A stretch of 64,000 nt of DNA from Billgrantia zhangzhouensis (GTDB lineage: Bacteria > Pseudomonadota > Gammaproteobacteria > Pseudomonadales > Halomonadaceae), in assembly GCF_021404465.1 (NCBI RefSeq), contig NZ_JABFTT010000007.1, forward strand, positions 1-64,000, written 5' to 3'. Both the position numbers and the translations under genes were made by a program. Below are positions 40,934 to 50,655 of the stretch, piece after piece. Below the pieces are notes generated by a model. The model had not been told where the DNA came from, ran no database searches, and saw only the letters and a list, made by a program, of their open reading frames with translations. Position 1 is the first letter of the stretch. Every line of letters begins with the position of its first letter.

Positions 40934-41156
40934 GGCTTACCCCTTACGATGTGGTGAGTTGCGATTGGTGAGTCGTGCTGCGTGGCACGAAAGCTGGCGA
41001 TTATGTCAGACAACACCCCGCGCTGCTAAGCCCCGCCGCGCTTTTTCTCGCACCGGGCTCCGACGGGTATGAGCCTACTCCCTGATCGTTGTATTGATGC
41101 GCTTTGCGCCCTTGTGGAAGAATGCTCTCAATGACGATTTTCACAAGGTGACGTCC

Positions 41157-41648
41157 GTGATCGACGCTGACGGCTTTCGCCCCAACGTTGGCATCATCAT
41201 CGCCAACGCCAGGGGGCAACTGCTTTGGGCGCGTCGGGTAGGACAGAATGCGTGGCAGTTTCCCCAGGGAGGCATCAAGTCAACCGAAACACCGCAACAG
41301 GCGCTCTACCGTGAGCTGGAAGAGGAAATCGGCCTGACCGCCGATGACGTCGAGCTACTGGCCTGTACCCGGGGATGGCTGCGTTATCGCTTGCCACGAC
41401 GCATGGTGCGCATGAATTCCAGGCCGGTCTGTATCGGCCAGAAGCAGAAGTGGTTCCTGCTGCGCATTCGCTGTCAGGAGAACCGCATTTGCATGGACGG
41501 TTCGGAAAAGCCCGAATTCGATAACTGGCGCTGGGTCAGCTACTGGTATCCGCTGGGCCAGGTGGTGCCGTTCAAGCGCGAGGTGTACCGCCGTGCGCTG
41601 AGCGAGCTTTCCCCGCGCGCGCAGCGGCTGGCGCTCGAGGGCCGCTGA
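41157..41648 (+). CDS. rppH: RNA pyrophosphohydrolase
   Basis: 163 aa Nudix hydrolase that removes pyrophosphate from 5' ends of mRNA, starting RNase E decay. The N-terminus [17 protein letters not shown] matches RppH, and the Nudix box [23 protein letters not shown] is complete. The GTG at 41157 is chosen because it gives the conserved start and AAGGTG lies 6 bases upstream. It precedes ptsP, a conserved pairing in gammaproteobacteria. Confidence 0.95.
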   Translation: MIDADGFRPNVGIIIANARGQLLWARRVGQNAWQFPQGGIKSTETPQQALYRELEEEIGLTADDVELLACTRGWLRYRLPRRMVRMNSRPVCIGQKQKWFLLRIRCQENRICMDGSEKPEFDNWRWVSYWYPLGQVVPFKREVYRRALSELSPRAQRLALEGR

Positions 41649-41780
41649 TCTGACACAATGACGGTTGGGCACGACACGAGGGGCAACGCAGGGGCCCGGT
41701 AGGCAGCCCACTCTTCTTCGAGTGGCTCTTGAGTGGCGATGCTTGGTCTTGACTCCTCTGCCAGGCGAGGGATGACAACG

Positions 41781-44060
41781 ATGGAAAGCAAGACGCCGAT
41801 GCTGGAGGTGCTGCGCCGAGTCATACAAGAGGTCAACGGTGCCCGTAACCTCGATGCGGCGCTGGCGACCATGGTGCGCCGTATCCGCAAGGCCATGCAT
41901 ACCGACGTGTGCTCCTTCTATCTCTATGATAGCGAGATCCAGGAGCTCGTGTTGATGGAAACCATCGGCCTGCACAGCCAGGCGGTGGGGCACGTGAGCC
42001 TACGGGTGGGGGAGGGGCTGGTCGGCCTGGTGGCCGAGCGCGAGGAGCCGCTCAATCTCGAGGATGCCCCCGCGCATCCCCGCTTCCGCTACTTCGAGGC
42101 TACCGGCGAGGAGCGCTATTCCAGCTTTCTCGGCGTCCCGATCATTCACCAGCGCCGCATGCTCGGCGTGCTGGTGGTGCAGCAGGCCGAGAAGCGCCGC
42201 TACGACGAGGAAGACGAAGCCTTCCTCATCACCATGGGGGCACAGCTTGCCGGAGTGCTGGCTCATGCGCTGGCCACCGGTAGCCTCAGTCGCCCCGCCT
42301 TGCCGGGCGGCCAGGCGCTGTTCACCGGCGTGGCCGCCTCGCCCGGCATGGCCATCGGCGAAGTGGTGGTGGTGGCGCCGCTGGCCGACCTGGACAGTGT
42401 GCCCGACCTGATTCCCACCGATGTCGAATACGAAATCGTGCGCCTCAAGGAAGCCATCGAGCGCGTACGCGAGGAGATTCGTGCAGCGGGCGAGCGTCTG
42501 GTCAATCGTATCTCGGCCCAGGAACTGGCGCTGTTCGAGGTCTATCAGCAGATGCTCAGCGAGGCGGCGCTCTCCCAGGAGGTGGAAAAGCGCATTCGCG
42601 AGGGGCAGTGGGCGCCCGGGGCTCTGGCCGACGTGGTGCGCCGCCATGTGCAGTACCTGGAGCGGGTCGACGACGACTACCTGCGCGAGCGAGCCGCCGA
42701 CGTGCGTGACCTGGGCCGGCGCGTGCTTGCCCACCTGCAGGAGGAAACGCCGCAGGTGCCCGACACCTTCCCCGAGAGCACCATTCTGGTTGGCGACGAG
42801 ATCAGCGTTGCCATGCTGGGCGAGGTACCGCGGGAGCGGCTTGCCGGCCTGGTCTCGGCGCGCGGCTCGAGCACTTCCCACGTGGCGATCGTCGCGCGGG
42901 CCATGGGGGTGCCCACCGTGCTGGGCATGGTCGACCTGCCGCTGCCGCGCCTCTCCGGCGCCGAGGTGGTGCTCGACGGCCATCGTGGACGTCTGTTCGT
43001 GCGGCCCTCGGAGGAGCTCAAGACCCGTTACTGCAGCCTGATTACCGAAGAGGCCGCGCTGATCGAAGTGCTCGAACACGAGCAGGACCTGCCCAGCGAG
43101 ACGCCTGACGGCCATGTCATGCCGCTGATGGTCAATACCGGGCTTGCCATCGATACCACGGTGTCGCTCAAGAAGCGCATCAGTGGCGTGGGGCTGTACC
43201 GTACCGAAGTGCCGTTCATGGTCGCCGAGCGCTTTCCCGGCGAGCAGGAGCAGGCGCGCCTCTATCGCGATCAGTTGGAAAGCTTCGCGCCGCTGCCGGT
43301 GGTCATGCGCACCCTCGATATCGGCGGCGACAAGGACCTGCCCTATTTTCCCATCGATGAGGCCAACCCCTTCCTCGGCTGGCGCGGCATTCGTGTCACC
43401 CTCGATCACCCGGAAGTGCTGATGGTGCAGCTGCGTGCCATGCTGCGCGCCGCCCAGGGTCTCGACAACATGCAGATCCTGCTGCCGATGGTGACCAACG
43501 TCGACGAGGTCGACGATGCGCTGCGCATGCTCGATCGTGCCATTCGCGAGCTGGGTGAGGAGGGTATCGTGTCGCCGCGGCCCAAGGTCGGCGTGATGCT
43601 GGAAGTGCCGGCCACCCTCTATCAGTTGGATGCCCTGGCCGAGCGCGCCGATTTCTTCTCCGTAGGCAGCAACGACCTGACCCAATACCTGCTAGCGGTG
43701 GACCGCAACAACCCCCGCGTAGCGAGCCTCTACGACGCCTGTCACCCTGCCGTACTGTGTGCCATGGCGCGCCTGGCCGAAGAGTCGGCGCGGCTGAAGA
43801 AGCCGATCTCGGTGTGTGGCGAGCTGGCCGGCGACCCGGCCGGGGCGCTGCTGCTGATGGGAATGGGCTTCGACTCGCTCTCCATGAACGCTCCCAGCCT
43901 GCCGCGAGTGCGGGCAGCGATCCGGCGGGTGTCGCTCGATGCCGCCAAGGCCCTGGTGCGCGAAACCCTGGCGCTGAACACGCCCTCTGCGGTGCGCAGC
44001 CACCTGTTCGCACGGCTGAGCGAGTGGCAACTGGCGCACTTGCTGCCGCCGCGGGACTGA
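41781..44060 (+). CDS. ptsP: Phosphoenolpyruvate-protein phosphotransferase PtsP (EI-Ntr)
   Basis: 759 aa. First enzyme of the nitrogen-related phosphotransferase system; it passes phosphate from PEP to NPr. An N-terminal GAF domain (about residues 20-160) is followed by the EI domains, including the active-site His in GSSTSHVAIVARAMGVPTV and the C-terminal PEP-binding barrel (GLYRTEVPFM, SVGSNDLTQYLLAVDR). Start at ATG 41781, because GAGGG is 9 bases before it and directly abuts the ATG at 41772. Its stop overlaps the next gene's region (TGATG). Confidence 0.95.
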   Translation: MESKTPMLEVLRRVIQEVNGARNLDAALATMVRRIRKAMHTDVCSFYLYDSEIQELVLMETIGLHSQAVGHVSLRVGEGLVGLVAEREEPLNLEDAPAHPRFRYFEATGEERYSSFLGVPIIHQRRMLGVLVVQQAEKRRYDEEDEAFLITMGAQLAGVLAHALATGSLSRPALPGGQALFTGVAASPGMAIGEVVVVAPLADLDSVPDLIPTDVEYEIVRLKEAIERVREEIRAAGERLVNRISAQELALFEVYQQMLSEAALSQEVEKRIREGQWAPGALADVVRRHVQYLERVDDDYLRERAADVRDLGRRVLAHLQEETPQVPDTFPESTILVGDEISVAMLGEVPRERLAGLVSARGSSTSHVAIVARAMGVPTVLGMVDLPLPRLSGAEVVLDGHRGRLFVRPSEELKTRYCSLITEEAALIEVLEHEQDLPSETPDGHVMPLMVNTGLAIDTTVSLKKRISGVGLYRTEVPFMVAERFPGEQEQARLYRDQLESFAPLPVVMRTLDIGGDKDLPYFPIDEANPFLGWRGIRVTLDHPEVLMVQLRAMLRAAQGLDNMQILLPMVTNVDEVDDALRMLDRAIRELGEEGIVSPRPKVGVMLEVPATLYQLDALAERADFFSVGSNDLTQYLLAVDRNNPRVASLYDACHPAVLCAMARLAEESARLKKPISVCGELAGDPAGALLLMGMGFDSLSMNAPSLPRVRAAIRRVSLDAAKALVRETLALNTPSAVRSHLFARLSEWQLAHLLPPRD

Positions 44061-44068
44061 TGCCGCCC

Positions 44069-44869
44069 ATGTGTCTCATCGCTTTCGACTATCGCCCGGG
44101 CTCGGTCGTGCCGCTGCGGCTGGTGGCGAACCGGGACGAATTCCACCAGCGCCCCACGGCTGAGCTGGGAGTCTGGCAGGATGTCCCCGACATCGTAGGG
44201 GGGCGCGATCTCGAGGCCGGTGGCAGCTGGCTGGCGGTGCATCGCCGTGGCCGCGTGGCTGCGGTTACCAACGTGCGCGATCCGGCCATCAGGGTCGCGG
44301 CTGGCTCCCCGAGCCGGGGGCACCTGGTGCGCGAGGCGCTGGAGTGCCCCGACTTGCCGGCATGGCTGGCCGGGCTGGCCGAAGGCAAGGGCTGGCGCTA
44401 CGCCGGCTTCAATCTCCTGGTGGGCGATGGTCGAAGGTTCTGGCATCTTCACCGCGGTCGGGAGCGGTTGCTGCTCACGCAGGTCACGCCCGGTATTCAT
44501 GGCCTTTCGAATGCCAGCCTCGATACTCCCTGGCCCAAGCTGATCGCGGCCCGCCAGGGCCTGGCGACGGCACTGCGCCGTCGTTGGCCGGAGGATGCCG
44601 TGGCGGCAATGTCGGAGACGAACCCGGCCGATGACACGCACCTGCCGGATACCGGCGTCGGGCTCGAGCTGGAACGACGCCTGTCGCCGCCCTTCGTCGT
44701 CGGCGAACAGTACGGTACCCGCGCCACGACCTGGCTTGCCTGGGATACCGAGGCGGGCATCATCGAGCTGGAGGAGCATCGCTATGGCCCCGAGGGGGTA
44801 GCGCAGGGCCGCAGCCGGGAGCGCATTGCGCTATCTTGCGCGCACGTGGACACCTCGCACTACCCATGA
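44069..44869 (+). CDS. NRDE/TANGO2-family protein
   Basis: 266 aa. The start MCLIAFDYRPGSVVPLRLVANRDEFHQRP shows the NRDE motif and an N-terminal Cys as in Ntn-hydrolase-like TANGO2 proteins. The eukaryotic member has been linked to heme or lipid handling; the bacterial role is unclear. I choose the ATG at 44069, which exposes Cys2. The ATG at 44060, overlapping the ptsP stop, is an alternative. It overlaps the following gene by four bases. Confidence 0.88.
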   Translation: MCLIAFDYRPGSVVPLRLVANRDEFHQRPTAELGVWQDVPDIVGGRDLEAGGSWLAVHRRGRVAAVTNVRDPAIRVAAGSPSRGHLVREALECPDLPAWLAGLAEGKGWRYAGFNLLVGDGRRFWHLHRGRERLLLTQVTPGIHGLSNASLDTPWPKLIAARQGLATALRRRWPEDAVAAMSETNPADDTHLPDTGVGLELERRLSPPFVVGEQYGTRATTWLAWDTEAGIIELEEHRYGPEGVAQGRSRERIALSCAHVDTSHYP

Positions 44870-46308
44870 CAGGCGAGACCCGGCGACGTAAACTCACTGC
44901 ACCAAAGCCTGGCACAGGAATGCGAATACCCGTGGGAACACGCAAGGACCGCTTCTGGTCGCACCTGATCTGGCCGCTGCTGTGGCCGCTGTTGCTGGTT
45001 CAGGCCGCTCTGGTACTGCTCTGTTTACTGGTGGGGGGCGTGCTGTGGGTGGCCATGCCCGATCCGACCTTCTGGGCCGAGTTCGCCTGGCTGCTGTTGG
45101 CCCTGCTGGTCGGCACCGTACTGGCGGTGTCGGCTTTCCTGCTGCAGCTGCGCCACCGTATGCGCGAGTGCGAGAACCAGATCCAGTCGGGGCTGGGGCG
45201 TGTCGAGCGCCTGCTGCAGGAGAGTGAGCAACGGCTGCCGCGCTGGCTCGGGGTTTCCGCTCAGACGTCGGAACATGATGGGTCGGTCATGGAGCGGCTG
45301 GAGCATCTGCACGATGGCATGGTCGAGCTGCAGGGCCGGCTGGAACTGGTGCCCAGCCTCGATGGCCTGCTGATGGCCAGCCTGCGCCCGGTCCTGCTGC
45401 TCTATCGCGGGCGAATCGTGGGCGCCAACCTGGCCATGGAGCAGCTCCTGGGTGAAAGCCAGGAACAGTTGGAAGGGCAGGACCCCGCGGCCCGACTGAT
45501 CGCCACCGAAGCGGCGGGAAGCCGCCCGGCCGAGGTGCAGGTGCTGGATGGCGAGGGCCGTTGGCGACATCTTCAGGTGGAATGGCTGGATGCCGCTCCC
45601 TATCAACTGCTGATCTTCGAGCTTGCCAGCGCGCAGGAGCTTGGCGGTCTTCTGGCCGCTCGTGAGCGTGCCCGGGAGGATTCACGGCTCAAGTCGCGCT
45701 ACCTGACCCTATTGCAGCGCGAGCTGGAGCCACTGCTCTCCGAGCTGACCGAAGAAGTGTGGGGGGGCGACGACCGCATCGCCCCCCAGCGCCATGCTCA
45801 CCTGAGAGAGCGAATCGCCGATCTCATGCTGCTGATGAGCAGCCTGGCGGGAGAACAGAAAGGAGAGGCACTGCGCAAGATGCGCCTGCCTCCCCACCAG
45901 GCCGGGCCGCTACGCGTGCTGGTGGTTGACGATGGTCCGGTCAATCGCATGCTGGCCAGCCAGGTGCTGGAAACCCAGGGGTTGCGTGTCGACAGCGTCG
46001 CCAGCGGCGCGGAGGCGCTGGAGCTGCAGCAGCGTCATGCCTACGACATGGTGCTGATGGATATCTTCATGCCTGGCATGGACGGCGTGGAAGTTGCCCG
46101 GCACTGGCGCGAGCAGGAAGCGCAGCGGCCCGAGGTCAGCCGCAGCATCCTGGTGGCCCTGACGGCCAATGCCACGGAAAAGGACCGTCGACGCTTTCAC
46201 GACGTCGGCATGGACGACTATCTGGCCAAGCCCTATGCACCACGGGAGCTGGTCGAGCTGCTGCAGCGCTGGCGCCCCGACGCCTTCGAAGAATCGTCGG
46301 CCCAATGA
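44866..46308 (+). CDS. Membrane protein with PAS-like region and receiver domain, no kinase core
   Basis: 480 aa. Two hydrophobic helices near residues 36-90, a coiled-coil stretch, a PAS-like region (about 165-260), a helical segment resembling a dimerisation domain, and a C-terminal receiver domain (about 350-470). The receiver has the phospho-accepting Asp in MVLMDIFMPGMDG, ALTAN and AKPY motifs. I find no H-box, and no N, G1 or G2 boxes of a HATPase, so it cannot be a standard histidine kinase. It may be phosphorylated in trans or through an Hpt protein. ATGA overlaps at both ends couple it to the NRDE and TSUP genes. Confidence 0.8.
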   Translation: MTGETRRRKLTAPKPGTGMRIPVGTRKDRFWSHLIWPLLWPLLLVQAALVLLCLLVGGVLWVAMPDPTFWAEFAWLLLALLVGTVLAVSAFLLQLRHRMRECENQIQSGLGRVERLLQESEQRLPRWLGVSAQTSEHDGSVMERLEHLHDGMVELQGRLELVPSLDGLLMASLRPVLLLYRGRIVGANLAMEQLLGESQEQLEGQDPAARLIATEAAGSRPAEVQVLDGEGRWRHLQVEWLDAAPYQLLIFELASAQELGGLLAARERAREDSRLKSRYLTLLQRELEPLLSELTEEVWGGDDRIAPQRHAHLRERIADLMLLMSSLAGEQKGEALRKMRLPPHQAGPLRVLVVDDGPVNRMLASQVLETQGLRVDSVASGAEALELQQRHAYDMVLMDIFMPGMDGVEVARHWREQEAQRPEVSRSILVALTANATEKDRRRFHDVGMDDYLAKPYAPRELVELLQRWRPDAFEESSAQ

Positions 46309-47099
46309 CCATTCTGTTCGCATTGCTCGGCTACCTGGGGCTGGGGGCGGTCGCCGGTACCATGGCTGGGCTGTTTGGTATCGGTGGCGGCTTGATCATC
46401 GTGCCGGCCCTGGTGTTTGCCTTTGGTGTCCAGGGTGTGGATACCACTATCGCCATGCACCTAGCGGTAGGTACCTCGCTGGCCACTATCGTCGTGACCG
46501 GGGCCTCGTCAGCCTGGGCGCACTACCAGCGTGGTAGCGTTCGGCGCGAATGGTTCCTGCTGCTGCTCCCCGGGTTGGTGCTAGGTGCGGTGATCGGCGT
46601 GTTCGTGGCCGGGGCGCTGTCGGGCGGCCTGCTGGGCACCCTGTTCGGTATTTTCGTGGTCCTGGTGGCATTCAGGATGGCCCTGGGGCTCGGTCCCAGG
46701 GTAGGCCGTGCGGCGCCAGGTCGGCTGGGCATGGGCGTGGCCGGGGGCGTCATCGGCTCGGTGTCGGCACTGTTCGGCATCGGTGGGGGAACCCTCTGTG
46801 TGCCCTGGCTCTCTCGCTGCGGTGCTGGCATGACCCAGGCGGTGGGTACTTCCGCTGCCTGCGGCCTGCCCATCGCCCTGTGCGGCGCATTGACCTTCAT
46901 CGTGGTGGGCTGGGGGCACCCGGCGCTGCCGACAGGCGCCACTGGCTTCGTGATGTGGCCCGCCTTTCTCGGCATCGTGCTGGCCAGCGTGCCGTTCGCC
47001 AGGCTGGGCGTACGCCTGGCCCACGTGCTGTCCGCTCGCGTGTTGCGGCTCTCCTTCGCCGCGCTGTTGCTCATTGTTGGACTCCGTTTCCTGTTCTGA
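46305..47099 (+). CDS. TSUP-family membrane transporter (TauE/SafE)
   Basis: 264 aa with about eight helices in two related halves, each with a [16 protein letters not shown] motif ([20 protein letters not shown] and [19 protein letters not shown]). The family exports or imports sulfite, sulfonates or other small organic anions. The substrate is not determinable here. Start overlaps the previous stop (ATGA), and lgt follows 7 bases later. Confidence 0.88.
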   Translation: MTILFALLGYLGLGAVAGTMAGLFGIGGGLIIVPALVFAFGVQGVDTTIAMHLAVGTSLATIVVTGASSAWAHYQRGSVRREWFLLLLPGLVLGAVIGVFVAGALSGGLLGTLFGIFVVLVAFRMALGLGPRVGRAAPGRLGMGVAGGVIGSVSALFGIGGGTLCVPWLSRCGAGMTQAVGTSAACGLPIALCGALTFIVVGWGHPALPTGATGFVMWPAFLGIVLASVPFARLGVRLAHVLSARVLRLSFAALLLIVGLRFLF

Positions 47100-47106
47100 G
47101 GTGAAC

Positions 47107-47901
47107 ATGAACTATCCCGATATCGACCCGGTCGCTATTTCGCTTGGCCCCTTCCAAGTTCACTGGTACGGCCTGATGTACGTCGTCGGCTTCGTCGGCG
47201 CCTGGTGGCTGGGCCGATTGCGGGCGGAGCGCTTCGGCCTTACCCGGGACGACGTCGGCGACCTGCTGTTCTATGTCGCCATCGGCGTGGTGGTAGGAGG
47301 CCGCCTGGGCTATGCGCTGTTCTACGGTATGGGCCAGTGGGCCGCCGATCCGTTGTGGGTGCTGCGCGTATGGGATGGCGGCATGAGCTTCCACGGCGGG
47401 TTGATCGGTGTGCTGCTGGCGGCGCTGTGGTTCGCGCGCAAGAAGGGCATGGCCTTCTTCACCCTGACCGACTTCTTCGCGCCCATGGTGCCGATCGGCC
47501 TGGGCGCGGGGCGCATCGGCAATTTCATCAATCGTGAGTTGCCTGGGCGGGTCACCGAACTGCCTTGGGGCATGCCGTTTCCCGGCATGGGGCCGGAGTC
47601 TCGCCATCCCACCTCGCTCTACGAGGCCTTTCTCGAGGGCCTGGTCCTGTTCGTCGTGCTGTGGTGGGTCTCGGCCAGGCCGCGCCGGCGCGGCCTGGTT
47701 TCCGGCCTGTTCCTGCTGCTCTACGGTGTCTTCCGCTTCACGGTGGAGTTCTTCCGCCTGCCGGATGCCCACATTGGGTACCTGGCCTTCGACTGGTTCA
47801 CCATGGGCATGCTGCTGACGCTGCCGATGATCCTCTTCGGTTGCGTGCTGATCGTCTGGTCGCGGCGCCAACCGGTGAATGCGGCGACTGTCACGAAGTG
47901 A
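47107..47901 (+). CDS. lgt: Prolipoprotein diacylglyceryl transferase
   Basis: 264 aa inner-membrane enzyme that attaches diacylglycerol to the lipobox Cys of prolipoproteins. Signature [18 protein letters not shown] around residues 133-150, YGLMYVVGF with the conserved His and Tyr near the N-terminus, and [12 protein letters not shown]. The ATG at 47107 follows GAGGTG. It sits after the TSUP gene and before thyA, as in Pseudomonas. Confidence 0.96.
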   Translation: MNYPDIDPVAISLGPFQVHWYGLMYVVGFVGAWWLGRLRAERFGLTRDDVGDLLFYVAIGVVVGGRLGYALFYGMGQWAADPLWVLRVWDGGMSFHGGLIGVLLAALWFARKKGMAFFTLTDFFAPMVPIGLGAGRIGNFINRELPGRVTELPWGMPFPGMGPESRHPTSLYEAFLEGLVLFVVLWWVSARPRRRGLVSGLFLLLYGVFRFTVEFFRLPDAHIGYLAFDWFTMGMLLTLPMILFGCVLIVWSRRQPVNAATVTK

Positions 47902-47982
47902 TACGAGCCGGCATGGGACGGAAGCGTAAGAGAAAGGTAAACTCTCAATCCGACCGATCATTTCATCCAGAGTCCGCCAACG

Positions 47983-48837
47983 ATGTCTGACGACAACGCC
48001 CAGACCGCGCTCGCCAGGTCTCCCCACGAACCGCCCGCGCTCGAGCAGCCTTATCTGGATCTGATGCGCCAGGTGCTCGAACGGGGCGTGGAGCGCGCCG
48101 ACCGCACCGGTGTCGGCACGCGCTCGATCTTCGGCCATCAGATGCGCTTCGATCTCTCCCGCGGCTTCCCGCTGGTGACCACCAAGAAGCTGCATCTGCG
48201 CTCGATCATCCACGAGCTGCTGTGGTTCCTGCGCGGCGACACCAACATTGCCTATCTCAAGGAGCATGGGGTCAGCATCTGGGACGAGTGGGCCAACGAG
48301 CAGGGCGATCTCGGCCCCGTCTACGGCTACCAGTGGCGCAGCTGGCCCGACCCCCGCGGCGGTCATGTCGACCAGATCGCCAAGCTGCTGGAGCAGATCC
48401 GCACCAACCCGCGTTCGCGGCGGCTGATCGTCTCCGCCTGGAACCCTGCGCTGGTCGACGAGATGGCACTGCCGCCGTGCCACTGTCTGTTCCAGTTCTA
48501 CGTCGCCGAGGGGCGGCTCTCCTGCCAGCTATACCAGCGTAGCGCCGACATCTTCCTCGGCGTGCCGTTCAACATTGCCAGCTACGCACTGCTGATGCAG
48601 ATGGTCGCCCAGGTTTCGGGGCTCGAGCCCGGCGACTTCGTCCACACCCTGGGCGACGCGCATCTCTATCTCAACCACCTCGAGCAGGCCGAGCTGCAGC
48701 TGTCGCGCACGCCGCGCCCGGCGCCCCGGCTGGTGCTCGACCCCGGTGTCGAGTCGCTGTTCGACTTCCGCTTTGAGCATATCGCCATCGAAGGCTACGA
48801 CCCCCATCCCCATATCAAGGCCGAGGTAGCGGTATGA
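47983..48837 (+). CDS. thyA: Thymidylate synthase
   Basis: 284 aa. Converts dUMP to dTMP with methylene-THF. The family motifs are [34 protein letters not shown], the catalytic Cys in [14 protein letters not shown] and [19 protein letters not shown]. The N-terminus is extended by about 20 residues compared with E. coli. The ribosome site is weak. It overlaps folA by four bases, coupling dTMP synthesis to dihydrofolate recycling. Confidence 0.97.
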   Translation: MSDDNAQTALARSPHEPPALEQPYLDLMRQVLERGVERADRTGVGTRSIFGHQMRFDLSRGFPLVTTKKLHLRSIIHELLWFLRGDTNIAYLKEHGVSIWDEWANEQGDLGPVYGYQWRSWPDPRGGHVDQIAKLLEQIRTNPRSRRLIVSAWNPALVDEMALPPCHCLFQFYVAEGRLSCQLYQRSADIFLGVPFNIASYALLMQMVAQVSGLEPGDFVHTLGDAHLYLNHLEQAELQLSRTPRPAPRLVLDPGVESLFDFRFEHIAIEGYDPHPHIKAEVAV

Positions 48838-49358
48838 CAGACGAAACCCTGGTGCCGGTAGCGATGATCGCCGCCGTGGCGCGCAACGGCGTGATCGGCA
48901 TCGACAACAAGCTACCCTGGCACCTGCCCGAGGACCTCAAGTTCTTCAAGCGCATGACCCAGGCCAAACCGCTGATCATGGGACGCAAGACCTTCGCCTC
49001 CATCGGCCGGCCGCTGCCGGGGCGGCTCAATATCGTGGTGACCCGGGACGAAAGCTTCCAGCACGATGGCGTGCGGGTTTGCCATGATCTCGAATCGGCG
49101 CTGTTCCTGGCCGACCAGCAGGCCACCATCGACGCGGCCGAGGAGATCATGGTAATGGGAGGGGGCGAGATCTACGCCCAGGCGCTGCCCCATGCCAGCC
49201 GCATCTACCTGACCGAGGTGGAGGTCGAGGTGGAAGGCGACGCCCGCTTTCCCGAACTGGATCAGCGTGAGTGGCGAGAGGTGCAGCGGGTATCGGGCTC
49301 GCCCAAGCCCGGGCAGCCGGACTACAGCTTCGTCGAGTACCGGCGCCGGGCCGAATGA
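48834..49358 (+). CDS. folA: Dihydrofolate reductase
   Basis: 174 aa. Reduces dihydrofolate with NADPH, restoring the cofactor spent by ThyA. N-terminal [34 protein letters not shown] with the active-site acidic residue, then [16 protein letters not shown] and [12 protein letters not shown]. It begins in the ATGA overlap with the thyA stop. Last gene of the tightly packed run that starts at ptsP. Confidence 0.97.
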   Translation: MTDETLVPVAMIAAVARNGVIGIDNKLPWHLPEDLKFFKRMTQAKPLIMGRKTFASIGRPLPGRLNIVVTRDESFQHDGVRVCHDLESALFLADQQATIDAAEEIMVMGGGEIYAQALPHASRIYLTEVEVEVEGDARFPELDQREWREVQRVSGSPKPGQPDYSFVEYRRRAE

Positions 49359-49475
49359 GCCGGAGGGTTTGTCAGCGCCTCGCTTGTGGCACACACTAGG
49401 CGGAAGCATGTGGGGGCAACGCGGCGATTCGCTCGCGCGGACAGGTGTGCAGCGTTTTTCCGGGAGGATGCCGGT

Positions 49476-50468
49476 TTGATCGAAGAGCGTTCACTACATT
49501 TATTCAGCGCCCTCGAGGCACGTGCCACCGATGCGCTCGACGAGCTGCGCCTGTGTCGCACGAAGCTGAAGGAGTTGGAGACCCGGCTTGCCGATGCCGA
49601 GGCGGCGCGGCAGGAATTGGAAGCCTCCCGTCTCGAGTTGATGGAGGAAAACCGCGAGCTCGACGAGCAGAACCGCGAGCTCGAGGAAGACAATACCCGC
49701 CTGCGCGAACGGCTGCGCAAGGGCGAGCCGGTTCCCGCCTTTCCCGGTGCGGCGCGGCGTGCCCAAGGGCTTGCCGCACTGATGGGCCAGCGCCCGCGCG
49801 AGGATGCGCCACGACAGGATAAAGCGGGCGAACCCCCGGCCCCAGGCAGCGAGGAGCATGGGCAGGTAGAGCCCCCGGTGGGTACGCCGCAAGACGAGCC
49901 GGAACAACAAGCGCAAGTGAGCCCGGCAGAGCCCGACGGGCGCCAGGGGCGGCTTGACATCGAGCAGGCGCCTTCCGCCGATGCGCTACTGAAACAGTGG
50001 TACCAGCGCTACCCCAAGACCTTCTTCAAAGGCCATACCCGGCCGCTCAAGGTCGGCATCCACCACGATCTCGCAGCCCGCGAACCCTGGCCCGAGAAGC
50101 TGGTGCGCCGCGCCCTGGCGGGCTACGTCAACCTGCCGCGCTACCTCAAGGCCGTGCGCGAGGGAGCCGAGCGCATCGACCTCGACGGTCAGCCCGCCGG
50201 CAGCGTCGATACCCAGGCCGCCGAGCACGCCAAGCGCAAGCTGGAGCGGCTGCAGGGCGAACGCCGCGAGCGCACACCGCGTCGTGAAGGAGAACTGCGA
50301 CGGCAGGCCCGGCCCAGGCGTCAATCGGCCGGCACGGCACCTGGCAAGGCTTCATCCGTTTCCAAGGAAACTCGTGGCTCGGTCGAGCCCACCTCCACGG
50401 CCAGTGAAGCGCCAAGGACACTGGAAGAGAAGCTGGTCGCTCTGCAGGCCAAGCACAACCGCCGTTGA
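49476..50468 (+). CDS. ProQ/FinO-domain RNA-binding protein with N-terminal coiled coil
   Basis: About 330 aa. The middle section (LLKQWYQRYPKTFFKGHTRPLKVGIHHDLA ... RALAGYVNLPRYLKAV) is a ProQ/FinO domain, an RNA chaperone fold that binds small RNAs and 3' ends. Before it lies a Glu/Leu/Arg-rich coiled coil (about residues 12-90) and a Pro/Glu/Gln-rich linker; a basic tail follows. The start is a TTG at 49476 with GGGAGGA upstream. An in-frame GTG at 49386 lacks a ribosome site. The coiled coil at the N-terminus is not part of E. coli ProQ. Confidence 0.82.
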   Translation: MIEERSLHLFSALEARATDALDELRLCRTKLKELETRLADAEAARQELEASRLELMEENRELDEQNRELEEDNTRLRERLRKGEPVPAFPGAARRAQGLAALMGQRPREDAPRQDKAGEPPAPGSEEHGQVEPPVGTPQDEPEQQAQVSPAEPDGRQGRLDIEQAPSADALLKQWYQRYPKTFFKGHTRPLKVGIHHDLAAREPWPEKLVRRALAGYVNLPRYLKAVREGAERIDLDGQPAGSVDTQAAEHAKRKLERLQGERRERTPRREGELRRQARPRRQSAGTAPGKASSVSKETRGSVEPTSTASEAPRTLEEKLVALQAKHNRR

Positions 50469-50655
50469 CATGGGTACAGGCCATCGGCTCACTCATCTTT
50501 TTATATCGATTCTTCATTTTGACACCTGTTCGTAATACCCGCTAGGCATGATGCCTTCGAGCGCCAGAAGACAAGGCGTGTGCTGATGCCGACGAAGCGC
50601 CAGAGAGCGAGCGGTATCACGAACGAACAGACTAGATCATCAAGGGAACGTCAAA

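Noticed and set aside
43757-44068. N-terminal extension of the NRDE protein into ptsP
   Set aside because: The extension is a shadow frame of ptsP; the conserved family start with Cys at position 2 is at 44069.
50465-50552. TTGACA sequences at 50465 and 50519 as the first porin promoter
   Set aside because: Neither has an acceptable -10 element at 16-18 bases.
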